A DNA stretch of 64,000 nt from Rubellimicrobium arenae (GTDB taxonomy: Bacteria > Pseudomonadota > Alphaproteobacteria > Rhodobacterales > Rhodobacteraceae): assembly GCF_017916275.1 (NCBI RefSeq), contig NZ_JAFMST010000005.1, positions 124,001 through 188,000 on the forward strand, given 5' to 3'. The translations under genes were made by a program, and so were the position numbers. Below the pieces are notes generated by a model. It saw only the letters and a program-made list of their open reading frames with translations. It was not told where the DNA came from and did not search any database. Below, piece after piece: positions 1 through 8,768 of the stretch. Every line of letters begins with the position of its first letter. Within the stretch, counting starts at the first letter, position 1.

Positions 1-1
1 T

Positions 2-166
2 CGACCCGGCGGACATCTGGTCGTAGGCCACGCTGAGTCGATGATCGTTCGCCAGAATGGGCTTCGGCAGGTCGCACCCGCCGTCTTCGTCAGGGAGCGG
101 GGTGACGGGGCACCGGTGCCTCGCGATGTCGGGCCACGGCACCCTGCGACAGGAGGTCTGCTGTGA
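2..166 (+). CDS. cheR: Chemotaxis protein methyltransferase CheR, C-terminal end (5' truncated)
   Basis: Only the last 54 codons are in the window; the rest lies upstream. The frame opens with PGGHLVVGHAES, which matches the conserved glycine-rich GGYLxxGHSES strand near the end of CheR methyltransferases. CheR uses S-adenosylmethionine to methylate glutamates on chemoreceptors. The TGA stop (164-166) overlaps the GTG start of the next gene, cheB (GTGA), so the two are translationally coupled. This pairing is typical of che operons and supports the call despite the short fragment. The last ~35 residues are not conserved family sequence. Confidence 0.75.
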   Translation, partial: RPGGHLVVGHAESMIVRQNGLRQVAPAVFVRERGDGAPVPRDVGPRHPATGGLL

Positions 167-1275
167 TCAGGACTCAGGGTCTCGGAGCCATCAAGGTCAT
201 GATCGTGGACGACAGCGCCAGCGTTCGGGCGGGCCTGAAGTCGATCCTGGCAAGCGACCCCAACATTGAGGTTGTCGCCACCGCAGGGGATCCCTTCGAA
301 GCCGCGGACCGTCTACGAGAAACGGTCCCGGACGTGATGCTTCTCGATATCGAAATGCCCCGGATGGACGGGCTCACCTTCTTGGGCAAGATCATGGCCC
401 AGAGACCATTACCCGTTGTGATCTGCTCGAGTCACAGCGAGGTCGGGTCGCGCAACGCGGTGCGGGCGCTCGAGCTTGGGGCCGCCGAGGTGATCTGCAA
501 GCCCAGCATGGCTACTGCGGCGCAGCGACAGGACGCCCAGATGCGTGTCTGCGATGCGATTCACGCCGCAGCCCAGACCAGGTCGAAGGCTCGGACAACC
601 GTGCCGAGGCCCCTGCAGCCAGGACCCAAGCACACGGCGGACGTGATCCTGCCCGCAGCACGGCCGAACTCGCCCAAGCCTCCGCGGACGGCCCCGATCG
701 TTGCCATCGGGGCCTCGACCGGTGGAACCGAGGCTCTTGCCACGATCCTGCGCGAGCTGCCGGTGGATGCGCCGCCCGTCGTGATTGTGCAGCATATGCC
801 GGAGCGGTTCACAGCGGCCTTTGCGCAACGCCTGGATGGACTTTGCCGGGTTCGGGTCAGCGAGGCCGTCACGGGCGACCAACTGTCGCCGGGGACGGTG
901 CTGATCGCGCCGGGGGATCACCATCTTCTCCTGAGGCGGCAGGGGCTGGCGTACCGCGTCGAGGTCATCGACGGTCCCTATGTCGCGCGTCACCGCCCAT
1001 CGGTCGATGTGCTGTTCAGGTCGTTTGCCCAAGCGGCGGGCTTCAACGCCCTGGGCCTGCTCCTCACAGGCATGGGAGACGACGGGGCGCGGGGTCTTCT
1101 GGAGATGAAGGAAGCTGGGGCGCGCACGGCGGCACAGGACGAGGCCACCTCCGTCGTCTTTGGCATGCCGCGTGAAGCTCTGCGCCTGGGCGGGGCCGAT
1201 CGCGCTCTGCCCTTGGGTCGGATGTGCAACGAGATCGTGACCTGGGGAAGAAAGAATGTCGTCGCTGAACAATGA
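163..1275 (+). CDS. cheB: Chemotaxis response regulator protein-glutamate methylesterase CheB
   Basis: 370 residues, the normal length for CheB. An N-terminal receiver domain (about 11-125) has the acidic pair D16/D17, phosphoacceptor D62 in LLDIEMPRMDG and a KPS loop near 113. After a proline-rich linker, the C-terminal methylesterase domain (about 177-360) shows the catalytic Ser185 (GASTGG), His211 (QHMP) and an Asp at 306/307 (TGMGDDG). It removes methyl groups from chemoreceptors and is activated by phosphotransfer from CheA. The GTG start is set by AGGAGG at 151-156 and by GTGA overlap with cheR. The 3' end overlaps the next gene by 20 bp, so all three belong to one operon. Confidence 0.95.
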   Translation: MIRTQGLGAIKVMIVDDSASVRAGLKSILASDPNIEVVATAGDPFEAADRLRETVPDVMLLDIEMPRMDGLTFLGKIMAQRPLPVVICSSHSEVGSRNAVRALELGAAEVICKPSMATAAQRQDAQMRVCDAIHAAAQTRSKARTTVPRPLQPGPKHTADVILPAARPNSPKPPRTAPIVAIGASTGGTEALATILRELPVDAPPVVIVQHMPERFTAAFAQRLDGLCRVRVSEAVTGDQLSPGTVLIAPGDHHLLLRRQGLAYRVEVIDGPYVARHRPSVDVLFRSFAQAAGFNALGLLLTGMGDDGARGLLEMKEAGARTAAQDEATSVVFGMPREALRLGGADRALPLGRMCNEIVTWGRKNVVAEQ

Positions 1276-2923
1276 AGGTCCGGATCTGATGGAATCGACC
1301 GCCTCCGTCACGGCGGTCCGCCGTCGCACCGAAGCAGTCTTCGAATCCTCCCTTGATGCCATGCTGGCCGCGATGGAGGATCTAAGCGTCACCGAGTCCT
1401 CCTTGACGGCGCTGTCGGTAACGCTCTCGCCCGAGGCGATGGGACGGCTCAAGTCGCTGCAACCCAGGTTTCATGAACTCGGCATCCAGCTCGAGGCCAA
1501 GGCTGCGCGTTGCCGGGAGGCCGCCCGGGACCTGAGCCGGCTGATGGCAAGCGCCCGCGAGAGCCTGGAGGAACTGCGGCGGCTGGCGCGGACTGCGACA
1601 CTGGTGTCGCTCAATGCGTTGGTGGTCAGCCGCACCCTCACGTCCGACAGCGGGACGATCGATGGACTTGCCCGTGAGATGCGCGCCGTGCTGAGCGGCG
1701 TGGGCGGGCTCGTCGCCGACCTTGCGGCCACCATGTCGGCCGGTGGTCTCGGCCTGGAGCAGGTGGAACGAGAGACGGCAGCCTTGGCCGCCTTGACGCG
1801 GTCCGAAGCCCTGCCCGCGATCCACAGCTTCACCGAGATGGTCGTGGCGCGGTCGCGTGACGACCGGGTCGCCCGCTCGGCCAGTCTTGTCTCCAAGAGG
1901 TTCCGGGCTCTTCAGGACAGGGTTGGTCAGGTGGTTGTCCACCTTCAGGTTGGCGACAGCTTCCGGCAGCGACTGGAGCATGTCGAGGACATGCTGGCCA
2001 TGGCGGGGCAGCCTGATCCTGCGATCCCTCGGGCCGTCATACGTGATCTCGCGCGGGCGCAGACAAGGGCCGCTCTCGACGATCTGGGACATGCGCTGCG
2101 GGCGGCAGGGCGGCATCTGCGCGCTCTCAAGTTGTCCGCGACGGACATTCCCCGTGCGGGCGCGATAGATGCGCTTTGTGGCACCGGGGAGGGCAGCCTC
2201 GTGCCGCTGCTGGCCGGCGCGGCGCGGATGGAGCGCATGATGGCCGAGGTGTCGCAGACCAGCGAACGCCTGCTCGCTGCCTCAAGGGGGCTCATGCAAA
2301 CGCTGGCCGGTGCGGGGCGCGATGCCGGCGAGGCAGCCGAGTTCGAGCGGCGCATGACCGTCCTGGGCCTGAACGCGATCCTTCTATCCTCGCGACTGGG
2401 ACCGGAAGGTCGCGCAATGGAGGAGGTTGCCCAGCAGCAGAGGGATATCGCGCGAAGCATCATCGATGTCATGGGCCGGCTCCGGCGCAACATCGAGGAT
2501 GTCATGACCACGTCCGGCAAGCTTGATGATGCAGAGGACAACCTGCTCGTGGAGTCCCTTCGGCACGCGGGGGACGGAGCCCGGGAGGTGACGATTCTGG
2601 CGGGTCGGGTCAGGAGCCACCTGTCCGCCATGTCAGGGGGGCGGGGCCCGGAAGAGATCGTGCACATCATGGGCCGGTCCGGAGAGGAGATCGACGAATT
2701 CCTGATGTCGGCTCTTGCGCTGGACCGGATGATGCCGGCCAGCGACGTCGAGCCTGTCATCAAGGACCTCGATGCCGAAGGCGAGGCGTTCCTGCAACGG
2801 ATCAGGGCCATCTACACCATGCACGCCGAACGTGAGGTGCATGATGCCAAGTTCCCCAATCTCGCCGCCGCGCCGGCTACCGCTGCTGCGACGCTTGACG
2901 AGGACGACATCCTGTTCGCCTGA
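1256..2923 (+). CDS. Large soluble coiled-coil protein with degenerate chemoreceptor-like hairpins, in che operon
   Basis: 555 residues, no signal peptide or membrane segment, rich in Ala/Arg/Glu/Leu and predicted by eye to be almost all helical. It starts inside the end of cheB, so it is co-translated with chemotaxis genes. Two segments (about 112-150 and 367-402) contain VSLNALVVSR and LGLNAILLSSR followed by weak versions of the receptor tip, recalling LNAAxEAARAGExGRGF of methyl-accepting proteins, but most signature residues are lost. A third segment (about 226-246) contains VGDSFRQRLEHV, whose D-x3-Q spacing (D234, Q238) resembles the active motif of CheZ phosphatases. A role as a receptor-like scaffold or CheY-P phosphatase is inference; the exact family was not recognised. 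ATG 1289 is an alternative start. Confidence 0.75.
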   Translation: MSSLNNEGPDLMESTASVTAVRRRTEAVFESSLDAMLAAMEDLSVTESSLTALSVTLSPEAMGRLKSLQPRFHELGIQLEAKAARCREAARDLSRLMASARESLEELRRLARTATLVSLNALVVSRTLTSDSGTIDGLAREMRAVLSGVGGLVADLAATMSAGGLGLEQVERETAALAALTRSEALPAIHSFTEMVVARSRDDRVARSASLVSKRFRALQDRVGQVVVHLQVGDSFRQRLEHVEDMLAMAGQPDPAIPRAVIRDLARAQTRAALDDLGHALRAAGRHLRALKLSATDIPRAGAIDALCGTGEGSLVPLLAGAARMERMMAEVSQTSERLLAASRGLMQTLAGAGRDAGEAAEFERRMTVLGLNAILLSSRLGPEGRAMEEVAQQQRDIARSIIDVMGRLRRNIEDVMTTSGKLDDAEDNLLVESLRHAGDGAREVTILAGRVRSHLSAMSGGRGPEEIVHIMGRSGEEIDEFLMSALALDRMMPASDVEPVIKDLDAEGEAFLQRIRAIYTMHAEREVHDAKFPNLAAAPATAAATLDEDDILFA

Positions 2924-3037
2924 GATGCTCGGGGCCGCAACTGGTCGCGCAGGTCCACTGGCCACGAGTTGCGTCCCAAGAGCGGGGACCCTGAACCGGA
3001 CCAGTCACTGAGGGCGGATAATTATCGTCAGCGGGCT

Positions 3038-3064
3038 TGCTCGACCCCTGTCGGGGCACGAGCA
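3038..3064. terminator. Stem-loop between convergent genes
   Basis: TGCTCG (3038-3043) pairs with CGAGCA (3059-3064), with an inner CCCC/GGGG stem. It lies in the 145-bp gap between the chemotaxis operon and the convergent ABC transporter operon, so it could end transcription from both sides. There is no clear T-run. Confidence 0.4.
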
Positions 3065-3068
3065 GTGC

Positions 3069-3800
3069 TCACCTGACGCGCCGCAGGAACTCCTGGGTCC
3101 GAGGATCGCGGGGCGAGTCGAACACCTCGCCGGGGGTCCCCTGTTCGATGATGCGTCCGCCTTCCATGAAGATGACGCGGTCTGCGATCTCGCGGGCGAA
3201 CTGCATCTCGTGGGTGACGATCAGCATGGTCTGCCGGCGCTCGGCGATGCGGCGCATGAGGTCCAGCACCTCACCCACCCATTCCGGGTCGAGCGCCGAC
3301 GTCGGCTCGTCGAAGAGGATCAGATCGGCATTGAGCGCCAGCGCACGGCCGATCCCGATGCGTTGCTGCTGCCCTCCGGAAAGCGCAGCGGGGTAGGCGT
3401 CCGCCTTGTCGATCAAGCCGATGTCGCGAAGGATCGCGTCCGCCCGGGCGACAGCCTCGGTCTTGGGCAGACCTTGGACGGTCACCAGCGCCTCGGTGAT
3501 GTTGCCGCGCGCCGTCCGGTTGGCGAACAGGGCATAGTTCTGGAACACGAAGGCCGTCCGGCGGCGCACCGCCAGGATCTGGGCCCGCGTCGCGCGGGAG
3601 GCGTCGACGGCAAGATCTCCGATGCGGATCCGGCCCGCGTCGGCTCGGTCAAGGAAATTGATGCAGCGCAGGAGCGTGGATTTCCCGGTGCCCGAGGGCC
3701 CGATCACCACGATCCGTTCGCCGGGCCGGATGCTCAGGTCGATGCCGTTCAGCACGACCGTAGGGCCGAACCGCTTGATGAGTCCCGAAATCTCGATCAT
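3069..3800 (-). CDS. Polar amino-acid ABC transporter ATP-binding protein
   Basis: 243 residues, typical of the GlnQ/HisP/TcyN group. Walker A GPSGTGKST (34-42), the signature LSGGQQQRIGIGRAL, Walker B LILFDEPTSALDPE and the switch histidine in IVTHEM are all intact. It hydrolyses ATP at the inner membrane to drive uptake of a polar amino acid. The ATG overlaps the stop of the upstream permease by 4 bp, and a solute-binding protein precedes that, giving the order binding protein, permease, ATPase on the minus strand. Overall wording of the sequence resembles cystine-type (TcyN/YecC) ATPases, but substrate cannot be fixed from sequence alone. Confidence 0.93.
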   Translation of the reverse strand: MIEISGLIKRFGPTVVLNGIDLSIRPGERIVVIGPSGTGKSTLLRCINFLDRADAGRIRIGDLAVDASRATRAQILAVRRRTAFVFQNYALFANRTARGNITEALVTVQGLPKTEAVARADAILRDIGLIDKADAYPAALSGGQQQRIGIGRALALNADLILFDEPTSALDPEWVGEVLDLMRRIAERRQTMLIVTHEMQFAREIADRVIFMEGGRIIEQGTPGEVFDSPRDPRTQEFLRRVR

Positions 3801-4471
3801 CGCGCCAAGGCCCTGTTCATGCGCACCTCAAGCCATCGCTGGACGACCGAAAGCAACTCCACGACAATCCAATAGAAGATCGCGACGAGCAGGAAGGCCT
3901 CGAAGTAGCGAAAGCTGCTGGCGGCCTCCTTCTGCGCTGCTCCCATCATCTCGGTCACGCCCAAGGTGAACGCGAGCGAGGTGCTCTTGATCATGTCGAT
4001 GAAATAGTTGAGCAGCGTCGGCGCGGCGATCCGCGCCGCCTGGGGCAGGATGATCCGCCGCATGGCCTGGACCTGCGTCATGCCGATGGCCTGGCTGGCC
4101 TCCCATTGGCTCCGGTCCACGCCGAGGATGGCGGCGCGAATGCTTTCTGCCATATAGGCCGCGAAGTGCAGCGTGAGCCCGGTGATGGCGGCCTGGACGC
4201 CGTTGATCGCGCTGAAGGCCGGGACGATCTGCGGCAGCCCGTAGTAGAAGAGGAACAACTGCACGAGCAGCGGGGTGCCCCGGAAGAAGCTGATGAAGCC
4301 CTGCACGATCTGGTTCAGCACAGGGATGCGGGAGACCCGCACCATCGCGAGCAGCAGGGCCAGGATCAGCGCCAGCACCATCGCGGCCACCGCCATGGCC
4401 AGCGTCAGAGGCAGATACCGAAGCAGGACGGGCACAAGACCCAGCATGTAGTCGAGGTCGAGTGCCCGCAT
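3797..4471 (-). CDS. Polar amino-acid ABC transporter permease (HisM/GlnP type)
   Basis: 224 residues with about five hydrophobic segments. The EAA-type cytoplasmic loop is visible as EASQAIGMTQVQAMRRIILP, the site where the ATPase docks. The N-terminal stretch (YLPLTLAMAVAAMVLALILA) and the FFRGTPLLVQLFLFYYGLP segment are characteristic of the His/Glu/Gln/Arg permease family. It forms the membrane channel, probably as a homodimer because only one permease gene is present. It overlaps the ATPase gene by 4 bp and starts 5 bp after the binding-protein gene, so the three form one operon. Confidence 0.93.
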   Translation of the reverse strand: MRALDLDYMLGLVPVLLRYLPLTLAMAVAAMVLALILALLLAMVRVSRIPVLNQIVQGFISFFRGTPLLVQLFLFYYGLPQIVPAFSAINGVQAAITGLTLHFAAYMAESIRAAILGVDRSQWEASQAIGMTQVQAMRRIILPQAARIAAPTLLNYFIDMIKSTSLAFTLGVTEMMGAAQKEAASSFRYFEAFLLVAIFYWIVVELLSVVQRWLEVRMNRALAR

Positions 4472-4475
4472 GATC

Positions 4476-5231
4476 TCAGTCCACCGCCGTCACGTCCAGC
4501 CCCAGCCACTTTTCCGAGATCGCCTTCAGCGTGCCGTTCTCGCGCAGCGTGGTGATCGCAGCGTCGACCTCGTCCCGAAGTGCGCGGCCTTCCTCGTCGT
4601 TGCGGAACGGCAGAGCGTTCTGGATCTCGCTGAACGGCTCGCCGGCCAACTGCAGCGGCAGGCCGCTGTCCTTGACGACCGTGGCGGTCGAGACCCGGTC
4701 CATCACGAAGGCATCCACGCGGCCCAGGGCCACATCCTGTTCGATGTTGCTTTCGTAGGTGCGGATGTCGATCTCGCTCGCATAGGGCAACTCGCGCAGG
4801 AGTTGCTCGAAGTTGGAGCCGAGATTGACGGCGACCGAATGACCTTTCAGGTCCTCGACGCCATGGATTTCGTCGTTTCCTTCGCGGACGACCACCTGCG
4901 CACCGTCGATCACGTAGGGCTGCGTGAAGAGGAAGGCCTGCTCGCGTTCGGGCGTGATGGTGATCTGGTTGGCGACCGTGTCGATCCGGCCCGATTCCAA
5001 CGCGCCGATCAGGCCCGAAAAGGACATCGTGACGAAATTGACGGGACGGCCGATCTCCTCGCCGACGGCATTCATGAAGTCGACCTCGAACCCTTGCAGA
5101 ACATCCTGCTCGACGAAGGTGAAGGGATAATAGCCCCCCGACATGCCGACGTTGATGGTCTCCTGGGCCGACGCGCTGGTCACGGCGGCTAGGCTGAGGA
5201 CCACGGAACCGACGAGCTTCTGCATCTGCAC
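4476..5231 (-). CDS. Periplasmic polar amino-acid-binding protein (family 3)
   Basis: 251 residues. A clear Sec signal peptide ends at TSASA (about residue 22). The mature protein has the family-3 pattern: GYYPFTF near the start, GFEVDFMNAVGEEIGRPV, then the SGLIGALESGRIDTVANQI core and the FLFTQPYV strand. It captures a polar amino acid in the periplasm and hands it to the permease encoded next. A purine-rich AGGAG lies just before the ATG. The first gene of the operon is usually the most strongly expressed. The ligand is unknown; cystine is one possibility given the partner ATPase. Confidence 0.92.
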   Translation of the reverse strand: MQMQKLVGSVVLSLAAVTSASAQETINVGMSGGYYPFTFVEQDVLQGFEVDFMNAVGEEIGRPVNFVTMSFSGLIGALESGRIDTVANQITITPEREQAFLFTQPYVIDGAQVVVREGNDEIHGVEDLKGHSVAVNLGSNFEQLLRELPYASEIDIRTYESNIEQDVALGRVDAFVMDRVSTATVVKDSGLPLQLAGEPFSEIQNALPFRNDEEGRALRDEVDAAITTLRENGTLKAISEKWLGLDVTAVD

Positions 5232-5923
5232 CTCCTGTTCGGTTGCACCCCGCGCCGTTCATACGAGCGAGGCCAAGCCGGGAATGTGTGGAACAGGGCC
5301 GAGGTTCCTTGCAAGTGCCTGACGAGGGGGCAGGGCCGTCATCCGGCGCGGGCCGGGGGGGGCGGTGGAATGATTTCGGGATCGGCGGCCTTTCACGCCT
5401 TGGAACAGCCACCGTCCGGGGGGCTGTTGAATGCGGGTGCCAGCGCGACGCCCCTGGCATTCGCTCACCCCGGCCTGCCTGTGGTCACGACCAATGCCAC
5501 AAGCGCAGGAACCGTGTTGCGACTATCTGGCCGGGGTGCTTGGCCTGGACGAAAGATCGCGTGTCCTGACGGGGCAACGCGCCTGCGCCTGCGACCCGGT
5601 GCCCCCAGTCGCCTGCACTCCGCCGTGGCCTCAGCGCACTGTGCTGTCCGATGGGCGTGGGGCTCGTCCTGAGATGGATGTGCCTACGCCGGGTCGATCG
5701 ACGCCGCACAGACACGGCGGTCTAGTCCGGTCGATCGCAGATGGTTGCTCATTCCTGAAGAGACTGGCAGTTTACAACCCATGCGACGCGCCGGATCCGT
5801 CTTCATGCAACCTCAGGCCGGGCTTGCGCCCTGCGCCGGACCTGCTTCATATCCAGCGGCGACCGCAACGTCGTTCAACCTCGACGTGATCGCGGAACGA
5901 GCCATATCCTCAGGAGATGTCCG
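5232..5923. other. Intergenic region without a recognised gene
   Basis: 692 bp between the divergent amino-acid transporter and the hybrid kinase. Several overlapping open frames exist, but none has a good ribosome site or recognisable motifs. It must hold the two divergent promoters. No RNA gene was seen. Confidence 0.5.
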
Positions 5924-7690
5924 GTGAGGTTATTCGGGCAGAACAAGGGCCAGATCAGTGGCTCGCCGCAGGCAGGTGACCCGATGGGACAGCAGGACGC
6001 GCCTGACAGACCAACAGCGACCGAGGAAACGCCCGGCTTTCTTGGCGGCGGCGGCACCTGTGGCGAGCTGATCGCCCGGCGCGACTGGCAGGGCACCCCG
6101 CTGGGTCCGGCGCGAAACTGGCCCCGCAGCCTGCAGACCGCCGTGGGCATCATGCTCCGTTCCCCCAATCCCACCCTGCTGCTCTGGGGCGTGGAGGGGA
6201 TCGTCCTTCACAATGATGCCTTCGCGCTGATCACGGCGGGCCTGAACCCCGAGATCATCGGTTCGCGGGCGTTGGACCGCTGGCCCGACTCCGCAGGTTT
6301 CCTGTTCGAGGTTCTCGAGCGGAGCCTTGCTGGCGAGACGCTCACTTTCCGCAATCAGGAGTTCACCTCTCACCGGCACGGCCATGCCGAACGAATCTTC
6401 CTGAATATCGATTGCGTGCCCGTGCCGGGCGAGGACGGGAACCCGGCCGGGATCCTGATGACCATCGTCGAGACGACCGAGGCCGTGCTCGCGCCGCAGC
6501 CCCGGTCCCAGACCGAGCCGCCCCGCCAGGAAGAACTGCAGCGGCTCGACATGATCGGGCAGATCACCGGCGGCTTTGCGCACGACTTCAACAACCTGCT
6601 CACGCCCATTGTGGCCGGGCTCGACATTATCCGGCGCAAGCTGCCGGACGAACGCTCGCAACGGCTCATCTCGGGGGCGCTCCAGTCATCCGAACGGGCG
6701 GCGACCCTGGTGCAGCGTCTCCTGGCGTTCGCCGGGCGGCAGATGCTCCAGCCCAGCGCGATCAGCCCATCCGGCCTGCTCGAAGGCCTGCGCGATCTCA
6801 TCGACCGCAGCCTCGGCCCGTCCGTCGAACTGCGCCTCGAGGTGCCGCCGGACCTGCCGCCCATCATGGTGGATCCGAGCCAATTGGAGGTCTCGCTCCT
6901 CAACCTGAGCGCCAACGCCCGCGATGCCATGCCGACGGGGGGCCGCGTGACCCTGACGGCCGAGCTCGTCGACACCGACGACGATCCCGTGCCTGGGCTT
7001 CCCCCCGGGCTGTATGTCAGCATCGCGATGGCCGACAACGGCGTCGGGATGGACACGGCCACGGCGAACCGGGCGGTCGAGCCGTTCTTTTCCACGAAGC
7101 CGGCGGGGCAGGGGACCGGGCTGGGCCTGTCGATGGTGCATGGCTTTGCGGCCCAATCCGGGGGCGCGTTCAAGCTGCTGACCGAAAAGGGCCGTGGCAC
7201 TGCCGCCGTCCTGTTCCTGCCCGTGGCGCAGGAGATCGCGAACGAGGGGGAATCCGGCGAAGCGGCGATGGTCGCACGCAAGACCGTGGTCCTCCTTGTC
7301 GATGACGAGGATCTCGTCCGCATGTCCATGGCGGAGGGCCTCCGCGAACTGGGCTATGATGTGGAGGATGTCGGCACCGCCGCCGAGGCGCTCGAGGCCG
7401 TTCGGATGGGCTTTGTCCCGGACGTGCTCGTGACCGACCACATCATGCCGGGGATGCTCGGGGCGGATCTGGCCCGCGAACTGCGGGAAAGGCTTCCCGA
7501 CCTGCCTGTGCTGATGATCACCGGCTATGCCCAGCTTTCGCCCGAGCAGACCCGCGGGCTCCAGGTCCTGGGCAAGCCGTTCCGCCAGTCCGACCTGGCC
7601 AGCCGGCTTGCGTTGATGCTGGCCGTCGAAAGCGACAAGGTGGTGCCGCTGCGCCCGCGCGGCCCCGGAGCTTCGGCCGCCAGCAAGTGA
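5924..7690 (+). CDS. Cytoplasmic hybrid sensor histidine kinase with PAS and receiver domains
   Basis: 588 residues without membrane segments. The N-terminal part (about 45-185) carries the GTPLGPARNWPRSL motif that introduces PAS sensor regions in many alphaproteobacterial kinases. The phosphoacceptor is His220 in GGFAHDFNNLL. The ATPase domain (about 312-435) has an N box (LSANARDAM), G1 DNGVGMD and G2 GQGTGLGLSMV. A C-terminal receiver (about 453-565) has D460/D461 and phosphoacceptor D505 (VTDHIMPG). It would autophosphorylate and pass phosphate to its own receiver. GTG start is supported by AGGAG at 5912-5916. No partner regulator is adjacent, so its target is unknown. Confidence 0.92.
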   Translation: MRLFGQNKGQISGSPQAGDPMGQQDAPDRPTATEETPGFLGGGGTCGELIARRDWQGTPLGPARNWPRSLQTAVGIMLRSPNPTLLLWGVEGIVLHNDAFALITAGLNPEIIGSRALDRWPDSAGFLFEVLERSLAGETLTFRNQEFTSHRHGHAERIFLNIDCVPVPGEDGNPAGILMTIVETTEAVLAPQPRSQTEPPRQEELQRLDMIGQITGGFAHDFNNLLTPIVAGLDIIRRKLPDERSQRLISGALQSSERAATLVQRLLAFAGRQMLQPSAISPSGLLEGLRDLIDRSLGPSVELRLEVPPDLPPIMVDPSQLEVSLLNLSANARDAMPTGGRVTLTAELVDTDDDPVPGLPPGLYVSIAMADNGVGMDTATANRAVEPFFSTKPAGQGTGLGLSMVHGFAAQSGGAFKLLTEKGRGTAAVLFLPVAQEIANEGESGEAAMVARKTVVLLVDDEDLVRMSMAEGLRELGYDVEDVGTAAEALEAVRMGFVPDVLVTDHIMPGMLGADLARELRERLPDLPVLMITGYAQLSPEQTRGLQVLGKPFRQSDLASRLALMLAVESDKVVPLRPRGPGASAASK

Positions 7691-7703
7691 GCAGCGATGG
7701 GGC

Positions 7704-7723
7704 GCGGACCCGGAAGGGTCCGC
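7704..7723. terminator. Hairpin between convergent genes
   Basis: Perfect 8-bp stem GCGGACCC/GGGTCCGC with a GGAA tetraloop, 13 bp after the kinase stop and before the end of the convergent sugar permease gene. There is no strong T-run, but position and stability fit a bidirectional terminator. Confidence 0.6.
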
Positions 7724-7751
7724 CTGATCCCGGTCCTGACGACCCCACCCT

Positions 7752-8768
7752 TCAGGTGCCGGCCCTGAGCTTGAGCCAGCGGTCAAAGGCCACGGCTGCG
7801 ATCAGGATGAGGCCGATCACCACCTGCTGCGTGTAGGACGACACGTTGTTCAGGACGAGCCCGTTCACCAGCACGCCGATCAGCGCCGCGCCGACCACGG
7901 TCCCCCCAACGCCGCCGATGCCGCCGAAGAGGGATGTGCCCCCGATCACCACCGCCGAAATGACGGTCAGCTCGTAGCCGATGCCCGCCACCGCTTCGGC
8001 CGAGTTCAGCCGCGCGGACAGCACGAAGGCCGCAAGGCCCGAGAAGAAGCCCACGATCATGTAGACCGCGACAAGGATGCGATCGACGCGGACCCCCGAC
8101 AGGCGTGCGGCCTCGGCGTTGCCGCCCACGGCATAGACCGCCCGTCCGAAGCGCGTGTACCGCAGCACGATGTGGCACAGCACGGCCGCCGCGCCGAAGA
8201 TGATGACCGGCACCGGCACTGGTCCCACGAGGCCGGTGCCGAACCAGCGCATCCCGGGCGTGAAGCCCGAGATCGGGCCGCCCCCCGACAGGGTCAGCGT
8301 CAGTCCGCGGAAGATGGTGAGACCGCCCAGCGTGACCACGAACGGCGGCACCCGGAGCCGGGTGATCGCGAGCCCCTGGATCAGGCCGGCCGCCGTGCCG
8401 ACGAGCACCGCGGCAAGGAGCGCCGCGAACCAGCCATATCCCTGGCCGGCGTTCGACGAGAGCGACAGCGTGTTCGCCGCCCCACCCTTGGCGACGATCG
8501 CCGCCACCATGCCGCAGAAGGCGAGCAGCGAGCCCACGCTGAGGTCGATGCCTGCCGTCAGGATCACGAAGGTCATGCCCAGGGCGATGAGGCCCGTGAT
8601 GGAGATCTGCCGCGCCACGTTGAACAGGTTGAGCTGGCTCAGAAAGTTCTCGTTGGTGGCGGCGAAGACCAGCATCAGCGCCAGCAGGAACATGAGCGGT
8701 CCGAACTGCTTGAGGATGCGAAAGGCATTCAGGCCGCCGATGGGCCGATGGGCGACGGGTGAGGTCAT
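7752..8768 (-). CDS. Sugar ABC transporter permease (RbsC family)
   Basis: 338 residues and strongly hydrophobic. It contains the family-typical ITGLIALGMTFVILTAGIDL block, the PPFVVTLGGLTIFRGLTL segment and VIGGTSLFGGIGGVGGTVVG. RbsC-type permeases form a homodimeric channel for monosaccharides (ribose, xylose, galactose and relatives). It overlaps the ATPase gene by 4 bp and is the last gene of a binding protein/ATPase/permease operon on the minus strand. The specific sugar cannot be read from sequence. Confidence 0.92.
   Translation of the reverse strand: MTSPVAHRPIGGLNAFRILKQFGPLMFLLALMLVFAATNENFLSQLNLFNVARQISITGLIALGMTFVILTAGIDLSVGSLLAFCGMVAAIVAKGGAANTLSLSSNAGQGYGWFAALLAAVLVGTAAGLIQGLAITRLRVPPFVVTLGGLTIFRGLTLTLSGGGPISGFTPGMRWFGTGLVGPVPVPVIIFGAAAVLCHIVLRYTRFGRAVYAVGGNAEAARLSGVRVDRILVAVYMIVGFFSGLAAFVLSARLNSAEAVAGIGYELTVISAVVIGGTSLFGGIGGVGGTVVGAALIGVLVNGLVLNNVSSYTQQVVIGLILIAAVAFDRWLKLRAGT

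Noticed and set aside
5243-5889. Overlapping plus-strand frames in the gap before the hybrid kinase
   Set aside because: Proline/arginine/cysteine-rich with no ribosome site and no motif; they overlap each other in different frames.
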